This document shows positions 63,613-64,000 of a stretch of DNA of 64,000 nt, piece by piece (the first letter of the stretch is position 1; every line of letters starts with the position of its first letter). The notes beneath the pieces were generated by a model. That model saw only the letters and a list, made by a program, of their open reading frames with translations. It was not told the origin of the DNA and made no database searches. The stretch is taken from the NCBI GenBank assembly GCA_903928685.1, contig CAIYRS010000050.1, positions 26,073 to 90,072 on the forward strand, written 5' to 3'. Origin of the DNA: an uncultured Methylococcaceae bacterium. Its GTDB lineage: Bacteria > Pseudomonadota > Gammaproteobacteria > Methylococcales > Methylomonadaceae. The translations under genes and the position numbers were made by a program.

Positions 63613-64000
63613 TATTCATCATCCGACTGTTCCAAAATTTGTATTTCATTTTTTGAAAAATGAGATAAAAGCCAACAAAATTTATCATAAATATTGTTGT
63701 CTATCTTTAGGGTAACTGTTTTCATTTGAACATTAGGGAGAAATTTAGAGCTATTTGAATCGTTTTTATACTCTTCATCTACAATACTGCGCGATACATA
63801 AATGGTAAAAGAAACAACTATAAGAACAACGCCATTGATAACTTCATAAACTGCTAAGAATTTAGAAAAACCAGATATTGGATGAAAATCACCATAACCT
63901 ACGGTGGCTATTGTGATGCCACTGAAGTAGACAGAATCCCAAATATTGGCAACCCATTTGTTACTGCCGTCATCAAGACCATATCCATAAAATGACAGAA
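63613..64000 (-). CDS. Potassium-channel-type protein (N-terminus off the window)
   Basis: The frame is open from the right edge to a TAA at 63613, giving the last 128 residues. The pore segment SVYFSGITIATVGYGDFHP carries the K+ selectivity filter TVGYGD. It is followed by one membrane helix (VINGVVLIVVSFTIYV) and a cytosolic tail of about 65 residues with no RCK domain. So it is an Ion_trans_2-type channel whose first helix lies outside the window. Confidence 0.85.

Overview
The window comes from a gammaproteobacterial methanotroph or closely related methylotroph (Methylococcaceae-like; genus not assigned). Three things point there: a formylmethanofuran/H4MPT C1 module (fhcC, fhcD, fhcA) at the right end, a lanthanide-type PQQ alcohol dehydrogenase with xoxJ- and xoxG-like partners in the middle, and a complete molybdenum nitrogenase operon of Azotobacter-like layout on the left. 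No rRNA, tRNA or CRISPR array was seen.

Layout. 1-8 kb: housekeeping genes (an edge-truncated stand-alone EF-G, a Gfo/Idh oxidoreductase, gloB, recC, a multi-pass membrane protein). 8.2-19.7 kb: orphan hypE, bracketed by two direct copies of a ~300-bp structured repeat, then a nitrogenase maturation cluster on the + strand: nifV, a 52-aa protein, cysE/nifP, a TPR-like protein, a 36-aa membrane protein, nifW, nifZ, nifM, a clpX paralogue, a glutaredoxin-BolA fusion, nifF, a Rieske protein, rseC and two unknown small genes. It opens with a sigma-54 promoter and a NifA site, and nearly every spacer holds a copy of one REP-like repeat. 19.7-28.4 kb: the converging structural operon on the - strand, nifH-D-K-T-fdx-nifY-orf88-lrv-orf328-nif11, driven by a second sigma-54 promoter with two NifA sites. 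NifD and NifK keep every cluster ligand at Azotobacter numbering.

28.4-34 kb: mrr, speE-marR-ubiK, a secreted HNH-domain protein, a 29-aa membrane protein and yifB. 34-43.6 kb: a LamG protein, then the xoxF-like/xoxJ/xoxG operon, an OmpR-type response regulator with a hybrid histidine kinase, a LuxR regulator and a small secreted protein. The XoxF-like enzyme has the lanthanide-associated Asp-Tyr-Asp motif but Gln where the family has a metal-binding Asn. 43.7-56.8 kb: secreted RTX and beta-helix proteins.

The most striking structure is at 45,480-54,722. An ISL3-type transposase remnant and an 8.1-kb gene for a 2,711-residue lipase/RTX/FG-GAP protein lie together between 22-bp inverted repeats (20/22 match), flanked by an exact 8-bp target duplication, GAATTTTT. 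The insertion splits the T-run of the preceding RTX gene's terminator, and removing it restores that terminator. So the giant gene looks like the passenger of a transposed unit.

56.9-64 kb: a urate-oxidase-N-like membrane protein, an AT-rich DUF1796 gene, the third (inverted) copy of the ~300-bp repeat, a small exported helical protein, the fhcA-D-C operon without an adjacent fhcB, a DUF2283 protein, and an edge-truncated potassium channel.
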